Source: Alopecurus myosuroides (Eukaryota > Streptophyta > Magnoliopsida > Poales > Poaceae). Taken from it: a stretch of DNA of 64,000 nucleotides. A program made the translations under genes and the position numbers. The notes below the pieces were generated by a model. The model ran no database searches, was not told the origin of the DNA, and saw only the letters and a list, made by a program, of their open reading frames with translations. Below are positions 46,168 through 57,485 of this stretch, in pieces; position 1 is the first letter of the stretch, and each line of letters starts with the position of its first letter. The DNA lies in assembly GCA_028641055.1 (NCBI GenBank), contig CM054062.1, forward strand, positions 10,691,638-10,755,637, given 5' to 3'.

Positions 46168-47280
46168 ATGGATAGCTATAACTTTGGAAAGATATTTAGG
46201 AGTGATGCTCCTAGAAGGACAAGGCCATCATGCTCATCCACTTCAGTGAGGCCATCGTACAATGAAAACGTTATTTCACCAAGTATTTACGATGCGGGAG
46301 GTGATGGTATCGTTAAACCATCTAGCTTTCCTTCCATTACATTTTTGAGAAGTGCAGGTTTATTAGATGACTTTTTTATGCTTATTTAAAGAGTTGGTCT
46401 AACCAATTTTATGGAAGATGAAAGCCCTCAGTATGCCACCCTCACAAAAACTTTTGTTGAGAGCTTTAAATTTCAGAACACACATTTTGGTCCAACTGTT
46501 GCATTCAAGTTATATAGTAGTCCTGTTTCTTTGTCCTTCGTAGATTTTTGTGCTATTATAGGTACCAACGCCGCCGGGACAGCGAGCATGATTTAGGATA
46601 AGCCAGCAGACCTCTAGGGGCTCTACCGAGAGATCACCAACGATGACGGTCGTTCATCCCAACGTGGGAAGATAAGGAACATTCAACTTCCTGCTCTTAG
46701 ATATTTCACTTAATACCTTGCTACTAGCATCCTTGGTAGGGGAAACACGAGTAATATTTGTAGTTATCACCTTGCTTTTATTGATGCTGCACCGAACCAT
46801 AGCATGAAGTATAGTCTTGGTGTGCTTGTTGCACGCCGCCTTGCTGTTACTGGGCCTATTTTTGGGGGCATTATCGCTACACGTGTAGCAACTGCTTTAA
46901 ATACTTCCATTGCCCCTATTGATGAAATAATTACTCCATGTAGGCTTAATATCGCTGCCATGAAGTCCCATAACTTTGTTACTGCTAACTCTACTGCTGA
47001 ACATTTAGTATATAGAGTTTTATATATAGATGGAGAGGAGCGAAAAGTTACTTTGCCGCAGCCTGTTTTGTCTAAGATTGACAGGTCACAATGGTCGCTC
47101 TCTAAGGAGCAGGTAGACGAGTATCTGAGCACCACAGAGTTTCACAGGCAGCAGGAGAGGCGAGACACGCCTCCACAGGACTACAACACGCAGTACACCG
47201 GCGCATCCTCGAGCACATATCAGGAGGAGGGTTCCTCGTCAGCATACTACGGGGGCGCCACCTCATGGTCCCCTTGGTGA
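46168..47280 (+). pseudogene. Element II extra ORF (Athila ORF1-like)
   Basis: A single frame of 370 codons, MDSYNFGKIFRSDAPRRTRP to the stop at 47278-47280, interrupted by several in-frame stops (TAA at 46387-46389, TAG at 46594-46596 and others up to about 46711). Key blocks are YATLTKTFVESFKFQN, VSLSFVDFCAIIGT, ILGRGNTSNICSYHLAFIDA and GPIFGGIIATRV. These agree with the conserved ORF of Athila-type Gypsy elements (the family known as Arabidopsis retrotransposon ORF-1), which lies where an envelope gene would be. The C-terminus is rich in Ser, Gln and Tyr. No signal peptide or membrane segment was seen, so an envelope function is not supported by this copy. The role is unknown. Confidence 0.7.
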
Positions 47281-49258
47281 TTGATCTCCACTTAGGCCAA
47301 AAGCCTAATCTTGAGGGGAGGTATACCGACATCACACTCATTTATATATCATGTTCGGTCGGTTCTTTGTATCTCCATGTTTTCATTTCTTTCGTTTGTT
47401 TTTGTTTTCTTTTGTTTCTTTTTGTTTTATTGTTTTATTCTTATTTTCCAAAACACAAAAAGACCAAAAATATTTCTGTTGTTTCTTTTTGTTTGTTTCT
47501 TTAGTTTCTTTATTTGGTTTTTTTCTTCTCTTTTTTCGGTTTAGTATTCAAAAATCCAAAAATATTTTGCTTTGTTTGTTTGTTCTCTTTCTGTTCTTGT
47601 TTTAATTGAAAAACACAAAAATATTTGTTGTTCTTCTTTGGTTCTGTAAAGTTTGCTGCAGAGTTCAACAGTCGTTCGTGACTCCATTGGATCTTGGTTT
47701 TCATTATATATTATTTGAGCCACAAGTGAAGAGCAATAGTGACGATCTATGACAATTCAAGTTGTGGTGAGAGGCTGGTATGAACTCTATTTGTTTTCAT
47801 TTTTGTACATATATCCATTTATGTGAGCACGCTTAGTTTGTTCATATAAGATATATGTGTTTTAATGGCTGCTTAATAGTTCGTGCTCTCTCATGTTTTG
47901 TTCCAATTTATTAATAGTAAATGACATGTCGTATAAACATTTGTTCGCATTGTTCTATTTGTAGAAGAGTATGGCATGTGGTAGCCTCCTCTGATTGTTT
48001 CATTTGAATCGACTTGGCACATGCTCACGCATGCTAAGACTGAAAACAAAAAGTCAATAAGCCTCGATGATTTATTTTTCCTCAGAGTTCTAGTATCAAT
48101 TTTATGCCTCAGTTGATTTTATTTTGTCGCAAGCATGATTATGATAGTTGTTGCTCTCTTGATTGTCGCTCCCCGTCTATTGCTAGCCTTCACCTGTACT
48201 GAGTATGAGCTCTACTCGTGCATCCAACTCCCAAAAACCAAAGATTCCCAAATGTGTCCACCATACCTACCTATATGTGGTACTTAACCGCCACTCCAAG
48301 TAAATTGCTCATGTGCTACCTTTAAAACCTTCTAAAAATTATTACTGTTTTGTTTTAGCTCATGAGGACGTAAATAGAGAATCTTTATCTCACTTGTTGA
48401 TTGGATTTCACACCCTGGACTAGTGGCTTCATCCGCTTATTCAATTGATAGAAGATCTAGCAGCGGGGTGCCCAACCCCAAATTAATACACACAAAATCT
48501 CTTCACTATTTTTGCCCCTGATTTATCAGTCAAAGCATAATTGTGTAAACAAAAGAGAAAGAGGGATGATCTTCTACACCAGTTTCGTCCTTCAAATGGG
48601 AGCCTCTCTTGTGAAATTTAGTTGGCTTGTGACGTAATGTATTTTTTGTTTACCATTCGTTGACATAAGCATACACCTCTCTTCAAAATGTTTTCAATAC
48701 CTCTCTTTAATAAAATAAAAGCTCTAGCACATGAGTGACCCATGCTTCCCTCTGCGAAGGGCCTTTCTTTTACTTTTATGTTGAGTCTTCAAATTCTCAC
48801 TTTATGCACCTTCTTGAGAGCGATGGCTGTTATTCTTAGTGTAATATGCTTGTCCCAGAACACGGTTAATTATGGTATAACTTTGATACTTGTATCTTTG
48901 ATATCTTTACTTCTAGTCTTCCCTTTAACTTCAGAGGTGCCCTGGCATTTACGTTTTGCCCCACACTTATGGGCAAGCGAGATACCACTTTATCAGATCA
49001 TATTATGAATATTAAAAGCTTGCAAATAATTATGCTTCATGTTGTTTATTATTAATATGTTGTTATATCTTCATGGTTTGCATAGCTATTAAGTGATAGT
49101 ATCTAGCATGTATCTTATCATGAGCATAATTAAGTATTTGATCATATAGTGAGTATATTTACATCATATGAAACAAATGTGTTCGTAAAAGTCTTTTATC
49201 GCACTTAGTTGTCACTGAAATGCTTGAGGACAAGCAATAAGCTAAGCTTGGGGGGAGT
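47281..49258 (+). other. Element II non-coding 3' region
   Basis: T-rich sequence (47360-47700), then a long block at about 48170-48720 that matches 38770-39400 of element I and 54700-55340 of element III. The purine tract lies at the end. No coding domain. Confidence 0.7.
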
Positions 49259-49285
49259 TGATACGTCGAAAACGTATCTCCTTGT
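49259..49285 (+). repeat. Element II 3' LTR, first 27 bp
   Basis: TGATACGTCGAAAACGTATCTCCTTGT, cut at the CTTGT target site of element III. The rest lies at 57486-58857. Confidence 0.85.
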
Positions 49286-50864
49286 TGATATGTCATAAAC
49301 GTATCCCTAATTTTTGATGCTCCATGATCATATTTTGCCAATTGCTACATGTTTTCTCCCTTATTTATAGCATTTTTATACGTTTTCCGGACTAACCTAT
49401 TAACAAGATGCCACAGAGCCAGTTCCCTGTTTTCTGCTGTTTTTTTAGTTTCAAAAAATTTGTTCTGGAAATATTGTTGGAATTGGAAAATTCGAAGCCC
49501 GGAAGTCCTATTTTCCCGGAAGTATCTAGAAGCCCGAAGAGGAACTGAACAGGGGCAGCAGGGTGGCCACACCATAAGATGGCGCGACGCCCCCTAGCCG
49601 CGCTAGCTAGGGGTGTGGGCCCCCTGGAGCGCCACCGCCTTTGCCCTTTCGCCAATTTAAGCCCCCCGGATGGAAAACCCTAAACACCTGATCAAAATCC
49701 CCGAAAAATTTCCGCAGCCGCCGTCACCGCCAACCCCAGATCAGGGGGTTCTGAAGCTGTTTCCGGCACCCTGCCGGAGAGGAGATCATCACCGGAGGCC
49801 TCTTCATCACCATGCCTGCCTCCGGAGTGATGCGCGAGTAGTTCATCCTTGGACTACGGGTTCGTAGCTATAGCTAGATGGTTGTCTTCTCCTCATATGC
49901 ATCCATGTTTAGATCTCGTGAGCTTCCTATCATGATCGAGATTGATCTTATGTAATTCTCTGTGCTATGTTTGCTAGGATCCGATGAATATTGACCTTAT
50001 GCCAAGTTAATTATAGTCTTTATTTGCATATGTTATTTGTGATCTTGCATGCTCTCCGTTGCTAGTGGGTATTCTGGCCAAATAATTGTTAGTGAATCCA
50101 AGAGGGGGTATTTATGCTCGATAGTGGGTTCATGCCTCCTTGTTGCCTTGCTCGAGTGACAGAACGTGAAGGGGGAGGACGTGCTGTTGCCATTAGGGAG
50201 AAAACAGTGGTGAGAGTGCCCTCGTGCATAATTATTGCTTACATTACACACTTTTTTTAATGCAGTTATCTTTTGCTTGCAACTTAATACCTGAGGGGGT
50301 TCGGATGATATCCTGAGGGTGGATTATTAGTCAGAGATGTAGATGGATGTCGGTCTATGTATCTTGTTGTAATGCCCGCACTAAATAACATAGTAATCTT
50401 CATGTCATATTGTGCACTACGGTGCAACCATTATTTGTCAATTTCCCAGCAGTAATTTGTTCACCCAACATGCTATCTTTTATGGAGAGACACCACTAGT
50501 GAAACTATGAACCCCGATCCATTTTCCACATTGTTAAACAAACCACAACAATTTCCTGCTCTCTTTACTTTCTGCAAGCATACACTGTTTTTCCACACTA
50601 TACGTCTAATCTTTGTTTTCAGCAAGACCGATGAGATTGACAACCTCATTGTACCATCGGGGCAAAGTATTTTGATTGTGTTGTGTGCAGGTTCCACGTT
50701 GTTGCTGACACCGGTGAAGCGCCAGCACCACCGTCAGTGGCATCAACCTTCTGAAGATTCTCTTTCTCCTACTGGACTGATAACCCTGGTTCTTAACTAA
50801 GGGGAAAACTTCTACCGCTGTGCTCATCACACCCTCCTCTTGGGGTTCCCAACAAATTGCATCA
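49286..50864 (+). repeat. Element III 5' LTR (1579 bp)
   Basis: Starts TGATATGTCATAAACG and ends AAATTGCATCA. It has a GC-rich inverted repeat near 49565-49625. In the first 215 aligned bases I count about nine differences from the 3' LTR, mostly transitions. Confidence 0.95.
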
Positions 50865-50874
50865 AGGATTTTTC

Positions 50875-50891
50875 TGGCGCCGTTGCCGGGG
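50875..50891 (+). promoter_or_regulatory. Element III primer-binding site (tRNA-Asp)
   Basis: TGGCGCCGTTGCCGGGG, 10 bases after the LTR, is exactly the complement expected for the 3' end of plant tRNA-Asp with CCA. Confidence 0.85.
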
Positions 50892-51074
50892 AGAAGGAAG
50901 TCTTCTGGCAAGGGGAGTCTCTCACTCTCAATCTCTTTATTTTGTTTTTTGTCTTGTTTTTATTTCTCTATATCAAAAACACAAAAAAATTAGTTTATTT
51001 CTCTATATTGAAAACACAAAAAAATTAGTTGACTTCATAGCTGTTATTTATTTGCTTCCTTTTATTCTGCTAAA

Positions 51075-53161
51075 ATGAGTTCCTCTGATAATAGCAAGTT
51101 GTGTGACTTCACTAGCACAAACAACAATGATTTTATTTGCACACCTATTGCTCCACCTGCTCCTACTGCTGCTTTCTATGAGATTAAACCTGTTGTATTA
51201 AATCTTGTGATGAAAGAACAATTTTCTGGTATTAGTACTGATGATGCTGCTGCCCACCTTAATAATTTAGTTGAACTATGTGAGATGCAAAAATATAAAT
51301 ATGTGGATAGAGATATTATTAAACTGAAATTATTTCCTTTCTCTTTGAGAGGAAGAGCTAAAGAATGGTTGCTATCTTTGCCTAGAAATAGTATTGATTC
51401 ATGGACTAAGTGTAAAGATGCTTTTATTGGAAAATATTATCCTCCTGCTAAGATTATATCCCTGTGAAGTGACATAATGAATTTTAAGCAATTTGATAAT
51501 GAACATGTTGCTAAATCTTGGGAAAGAATGAAAACTATGGTGAAGAATTGTCCCACTCATGGACTGACTACTTGGATGATTATACAAACCTTTTATGCAG
51601 GGCTGAATTTCTCCTCAAGGAACCTATTGGATTCAGCTGCTGGAGGCACCTTTATGTCCATCACTTTGGTCAATGCAACAAACCTTCTTGATGATATGAT
51701 GATAAATTATTCAGAGTGGCACACTGAGAGAGCTCCACAAGGTAAGAAGGTAAATTCTGTTGAGGAAACCTCCTCTTTAAGTGAAAGGCTTGATGCTATT
51801 ATGCATATGCTTGTTAATGGTAAAGCTCAAGTTGATCCTAATAATGTTCCTTTAGCCTCTTTGGTTGCTCAAGAAGAGCATGTTGATGTGAACTTTATTA
51901 GAAATAATAATTTTAACAACAATGCTTATAGAAATAATTTTGGTGGAAACAATTATAAGCCCTATCCTCCTAATAATGGTTATGGTAATTCTTATGGAAA
52001 CTCCTACAATAATAATAAAAGCTCTACCTCTGATCTTTAAAACATGTTTAGAGAATTTATTAGCAGACAAACTGCTTATAATAAATCTGTTGAGGAAAAG
52101 CTTGGTAAAATAGATGTTCTTGCCTCTAAAGTAGATAGCCTTGCTATTGATTTTGATTTTCTAAAACTGAAGGTTTTGCCACAAGATGTTAAACAAAATA
52201 AAACTTTGAATGCCATCCAAGTTCAAATAGATAATAATGTTAGATTGATGGCTGAATTACATACTAGGTGGGAAAGAGAAGACGAACTAGCTAAAAAGAA
52301 TAATATTGCTAGAGTTTGCACTATCACAACCACTAGCAAAACTGAAGTTCCAAGTGCTAGTAAACCTCGTACTATCAATGGTAAAGTAGTTGGTGTTAAT
52401 AAAGTCCCTACTCCTTTGGTGAAACGTGCTAAATTGCCTAAAACTGCTAAAATTGCTTCTGATAAAAGTGCTGAAATTTTTAGAAATGTGGGAGATAATG
52501 GTTTTATTACTCTTGATGATAATAATATTTATTTTGATGATTGCAATATCTGTGAAGTTATTATGTTTCTACAAAATCTTGCTAGAATTCCCAATTCTAG
52601 TGCCATGAATATGGCATTTACTAAACATATTACCAACGCTCTCATGAAAGTTAGGGAAGAAAAGTTGAAACTTGAGACATCTATTCCTATAAAATTAGAT
52701 GATGGTTGGGAGCCTATCATTAAGATAAAGTAAATTATTTTGATTGCAATGCTTTGTGTGATCTTGGTGCTAGTATCTCTGTTATGCCTCAAAAGCTTTA
52801 TAATGTGCTTGATTTGCCACCGTTGGAACATTGTTATTTGGATGTTCATCTTGCTGATAATGCTACGAAGAAAACTCTTGATAGAATTGATTATGTTCTT
52901 ATTATGGTTAATAATAACCTTTCCCCTGTTTATTTTGTTGTTATGAACATTGAATGCAATGCTTCTTGTCCTATTGTTTTGGGAAGACCTTTTCTTAGAA
53001 CTGTTGGTGCTATTATAGATATGAAAGAGGGGAGTATTAAATATCAACTTCCCCTCAAGAAAGGTTTGGAAAACTTTCCTAGAAAGAAGATGAAGCTACC
53101 CTTTGACTCTATTATTAGAGAAAAATATTATGTTGACGCTTCTTTACTTGAAAATACTTGA
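51075..53161 (+). pseudogene. Element III gag-protease gene, several stops
   Basis: Starts MSSSDNSKLCDFTSTNNNDF. The gag domain has KLKLFPFSLRGRAKEWLLSL and SWTKCKDAFIGKYY as in element I. Stops interrupt the first frame at 51465-51467, 52038-52040 and 52731-52733, and a one-base loss near 52733 then shifts the frame into 52754-53161, which carries CDLGASISVMPQKLYN and GRPFLRTVGAIIDMKE. Although its LTRs are the best matched of the nest, its gene is more damaged than that of element I. It may therefore have been copied from an already defective parent by proteins supplied from elsewhere. Confidence 0.85.
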
Positions 53162-55901
53162 GTTGATTTTTCTATGCCTAGCTGAAAGGCTTTAAAGAAA
53201 AGCGCTACCGGGAGACAACCCGTTTTATTTTGCTGTTTTCTTTCAGTTTTCCTCTGTTTTCTTTGGTATGCTTGCACCTGGGTGTTATCTTTTTCCCTAG
53301 AAACCTTTCTGTATCTTTTCTTTTGAGTTTTTGTTGATCCAATTAAAGCCACTAGTGGAAAGTTGAGCCTATAGTTCGGATTTCTGCGCAGGAAACAGAT
53401 TTCTGCTGTCCATTGTAAATTACGTTAAAAATCACAGAAAATTCAAAATGACCTGAGCTTTTTTGTCCTTAATCCTGAGTTATATACGCAAAATTTTCTA
53501 GAAGACCACTTTTTGATTTGAGCAACAAAATAGTTTTGAAAAAATCAATCTTTACCTGCTGTTCTGTTTTTGACAGATTTCTGCCATTTATCGTATTTGC
53601 ATCTTAATCTCTTTCTTTTGGTGTTATTTTGAGAAAAAGAGTTTTTAAAAAAGTTGTGACAGTATCTAATGTGTTTTTGAGTGTTAGAATTGTGTTGAAA
53701 CTGAACCATTTGGATTTATTATTTCGATTGCACTAACGTTGCTAATGAAGATTGTGAGAATTTTGATGTGAAGGAAGTTTTCAAGGGTCAAGAGAAGAGG
53801 ATGATATGAAGTGATCAAGAAGAGTGAAAAGACTAAGCTTAGGGATGCCCCGGTGGTTCATCCAACCAAAAATATAAGAATACTCAAGCCTCTATTCTTG
53901 GGGATTCCCAAGGCATCCCCTTCTTCATCAACAAATTATCAGGTCACTTCTAGTGAAACTATATTTTTATTCGGTCGCATCTTATGTGCTTTACTTGGAG
54001 CGTCTTTTATTTTTGTTTTTATTTTATTTTGCTTTTGCTTTAAGATTGTTTTTACTTTCATAATAATCTTGGTTGGACCCCAGCATTCTTTTATTGGAGA
54101 GTGACACGCTCCGCTTTTTCTTGAGAATACGTTGTATTCTTAGTCTCTGTTTGACTACTGCATTTATTCAGCTCCTGTTTTGCATGCATCTCTTGTTAGA
54201 GCTGTTAGTTTTAGTAGTATTATTTGAGTACTATCATTTTTTCTTGATGTATCATAAAGAGTATTTTTTTTAAAGCATGTTTTGTATGGTGCTTGTTGGG
54301 AGAAAGAAAACTGCTGCTTGAAGTAGAATTTATAACAGTACTAGTAGAAGCTTGTATAGACTGTGGCTAGGACTTTTTCATGCCATGCTAAATGTTATTT
54401 TAGTTTTAAAGCCTTGTGGTTATTGAGTAGCATGATTAGCCTCAAATATCTGAGAGTGTTTAATATGTATTGAAAGATTCTTGAGTTGTTCTTGTCATAG
54501 TAAAGCATCAATATATGGTATTCTTTTTCGAATGTTTTATTTGGTTGACTTGGCGCATGCTCACAACATGTTTATGACTACAAACCAGTCACGAATAGCC
54601 TCCAAGACCACTTAGTTTTTGAACTTGTGATACTGATTATGTTTTAATTAATGATGCTTATGTCGCTATGCATGATTATGGCTCTTATGCTCTCTTGATT
54701 TGGCGCTCCAAGTCTTTTGCCAGCCTCCACCTGTACTGAGTATGAGATCTACTCGTGCACCCAAACTCCCATAAGCCAAAGTTTTTCCCATTGTGTACAC
54801 CATACCTACCTACATGTGGTATTTAACTGCCATTCCAAAGTAAATTGCTCATGTGTTACCTTTAAAACCTTCAAAATTACTCCTGCTTTATGTTCCTGTT
54901 TTTGCTCATGAGGACGTAAATAGAGAATCTTTATCTCACTTGTTGATTGGATTTCACACCCTGGACTAGTGTATTCATCCACTTATCCAAATGATAGAAG
55001 AGCTGACAGCGGGGTGCCCAGCCCCAAATTAATGCATACAAATTCTCTTCACTATTTTTGCCCCTGATTTATCAGTCAAAGCATAATTGTGTAAACAAAA
55101 GAGAAAGAGGGATGCGCTTCTATACCAGTTGCGTCCTTCACCATGGAAGCCGCTCTTGTGAATCCAGTTGACTTGTGACGTACTGTATTTTCTGTTTACC
55201 ATTCGTCGATATTAGCATACATCTCCCAAAATATAGACACTCCTCCATGATATGTGATCGTTGGCAGGCACTTGAGGATTCAGTTAGACATGGTTTGTGA
55301 AAGATGGATGGGAGGAGTGTCAAACTTTTAATACCTCTGTTTAATAAAAGAAAAGCTCTAGCACATGAGTGATCCCTTCTTCCCTCTGCGAAGGGACTTT
55401 CTTTTACTTTTATGTTGAGTCTCCATCTTCTAACTTTATGCACAGTTGAGAGAGCATTTTTGCCATTCTGAGTTCTATGTGCATTTGTCCCATAAGCAAC
55501 AATAATTACTGCATGATGTGTTATTATTTGTTCTTAAATTATTTGTTCTAGTCTTCCTCTTGAACTTTGAAGGTTTTCTGGCATTTATGTTTTGCCCCAC
55601 TCATAAGGACTATCGAAATATCACTTTGCCATGCTTTCTCTATACCTGAAAAAGCGTTCTCTTTCTTTGCATTATTATTCATGATCCTTTATTTGAGATA
55701 CTTTTCGTGATGCAAAGTAATTGCTATGCTTTATTATTAAAGTTTTATTTATCATGTCTGTGCTTAAAGTCTTATGATCTCAGCGTGTATATGATTTTAC
55801 ATTAGACTTATCAAGTTTGTGTTAGTAGCATGTCACCTCAGAAATTATTGTTTTATCGTTTACCTACTCGAGGATGAGTAGGAACTAAGCTTGGGGATGC
55901 T
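53162..55901 (+). other. Element III non-coding 3' region
   Basis: Collinear with 37293-39962 of element I, including the CCAAGGCATCCCCTTCTTCA block (53910) and the CCACCTGTACTGAGTATGAG block (54727). No coding domain. The tract AAGCTTGGGGATGC precedes the LTR. Confidence 0.75.
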
Positions 55902-57480
55902 TGATACATCATAAACGTATCCCTAATTTCTGATGCTCCACGATCATATTTTGCCAATTGCTACATGTTTTCTCCCTTATTTATAGCATTTTTATACGTT
56001 TTCCGGACTAACCTATTAACAAGATGCCACAGAGCTAGTTCCCTGTTTTCTGCTGTTTTTTTAGTTTCCGAAAATTTGTTCTGGAAATATTCTCGGAATT
56101 GGAAAATTCGAAGCCCGGAAGTCCTATTTTCCCCGGAAGCATCCAGAAGACTGAAGAGGAACCGAAGAGGAGCAGCAGGGGGGCCACACCATAGGGTGGA
56201 GCGCCCCCCTGGCCGCTCGAGCTAGGGGTGTGGCCCCCCTGGAGCGCCACCGCCTTTGCCCTTTCACCTATTTAAGCCACCCGGATGGAAAACCCTAAAC
56301 ACCTGATCAAAATAACCGAAAAAGTTCCGCAGCCATCGTCACCGTCAACCCCAGATCAGGGGGGTTCTGAAGCTGTTTCCGGTACCCTGCCGGAGAGGAG
56401 ATCATCACCAGAGGCCTCTTCATCACGATGCCTGCCTCCGGAGTGATGCGTGAGTAGTTCATCCTTGGACTATGGGTTCGTAGCTGTAGCTAGATGGTTG
56501 TCTTCTCCTCATATGCCTCCATGTTTAGATCTCGTGAGCTGCCTATCATGATAGAGATTGATCTTATGTAATTATCTGTGCTGTGTTTGCTGGGATTCGA
56601 TGAATATTGACCTTGTGCCAAGTTGATTATAGTCTTTATTTGCATATGTAATTTGTGATCTTGCATGATATCCGTTGCTAGTGGTTATTCTGGCTAAGTA
56701 ATTGTTAGTGACTCCAAGAGGGAGTATTTATGCTCGATAGTGGGTTCATGCCTCCTTGCTGCCTTGCTCGAGTGACAAAAACGTGAAGGGGGAGGATGTG
56801 CTGTTGCCATTACGGAGAAAACAACGGTGAGAGTGCCTGCGTGCATAATCATTGCTTACATTACACACTTTGTTTAATGCAATTATCTGTTGCTTGCAAC
56901 TTAATACCTGAGGGGGTTTGGATGATACCCGAGGGTGGATTATTAGTCATAGATGCAGATGGATGTCGATCTATGTATCTTGTTGTTATGCCCGCACTAA
57001 ATAACATAGTAATCCTCATGTCATATTGTGCACTACGGTGCAACCATTATTTGTCAATTGCCCAGCTGTAATTTGTTCACCCAGCATGCTATCTTTTATG
57101 GAGAGACACCACTAGTGAAACTATGAACCCCGGTCCATTTTCCAGACTGTTAAACAAACCACAACAATTTCCTGCTTTCTTTAATTTCTTCAAGCATACA
57201 CTGTTTTTCCACACTATACGTCTAATCTTTGTTTTCAGCAAGACCGGTGAGATTGACAACCTCACTGTACCGTTGGGGCAAAGTATTTTGATTGTGTTGT
57301 GTGCAGGTTCCACGTTGTTGCTGACACCGATGAAGCGCCAGCACCACCGCCAGTGGCATCAACCTTCCAAAGATTCTCTTTCTCCTACTGGATTGATAAC
57401 CCTGGTTCTTAACTAAGGGGAAAACTCCTACCTCTGTGCTCATCACACCCTCCTCTTGGGGTTCCCAACAAAGTGCATCA
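55902..57480 (+). repeat. Element III 3' LTR (1579 bp)
   Basis: Starts TGATACATCATAAACG and ends AAAGTGCATCA, matching 49286-50864 throughout. The hairpin region is at 56180-56240. Confidence 0.95.
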
Positions 57481-57485
57481 CTTGT

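Larger units (their letters stand above)
49286..57480 (+). mobile_element. Gypsy element III (non-autonomous, youngest of the nest)
   Basis: Two LTRs of identical length (1579 bp) and a perfect target duplication CTTGT (49281-49285, 57481-57485). The primer site is a perfect match to tRNA-Asp. Only a decayed gag-protease gene lies inside. It shares LTR and gag with element I, so they are one family, and it is inserted in an LTR of element II. Confidence 0.95.

Noticed and set aside
46168..47280. Element II extra ORF as a viral-type envelope gene
   Set aside because: No signal peptide, transmembrane segment or glycosylation-rich ectodomain was seen; only its position is envelope-like.
47311..47605. 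Phe-rich hydrophobic frames resembling membrane segments
   Set aside because: They come from T-rich non-coding sequence after the extra ORF stop; no conserved start or domain.
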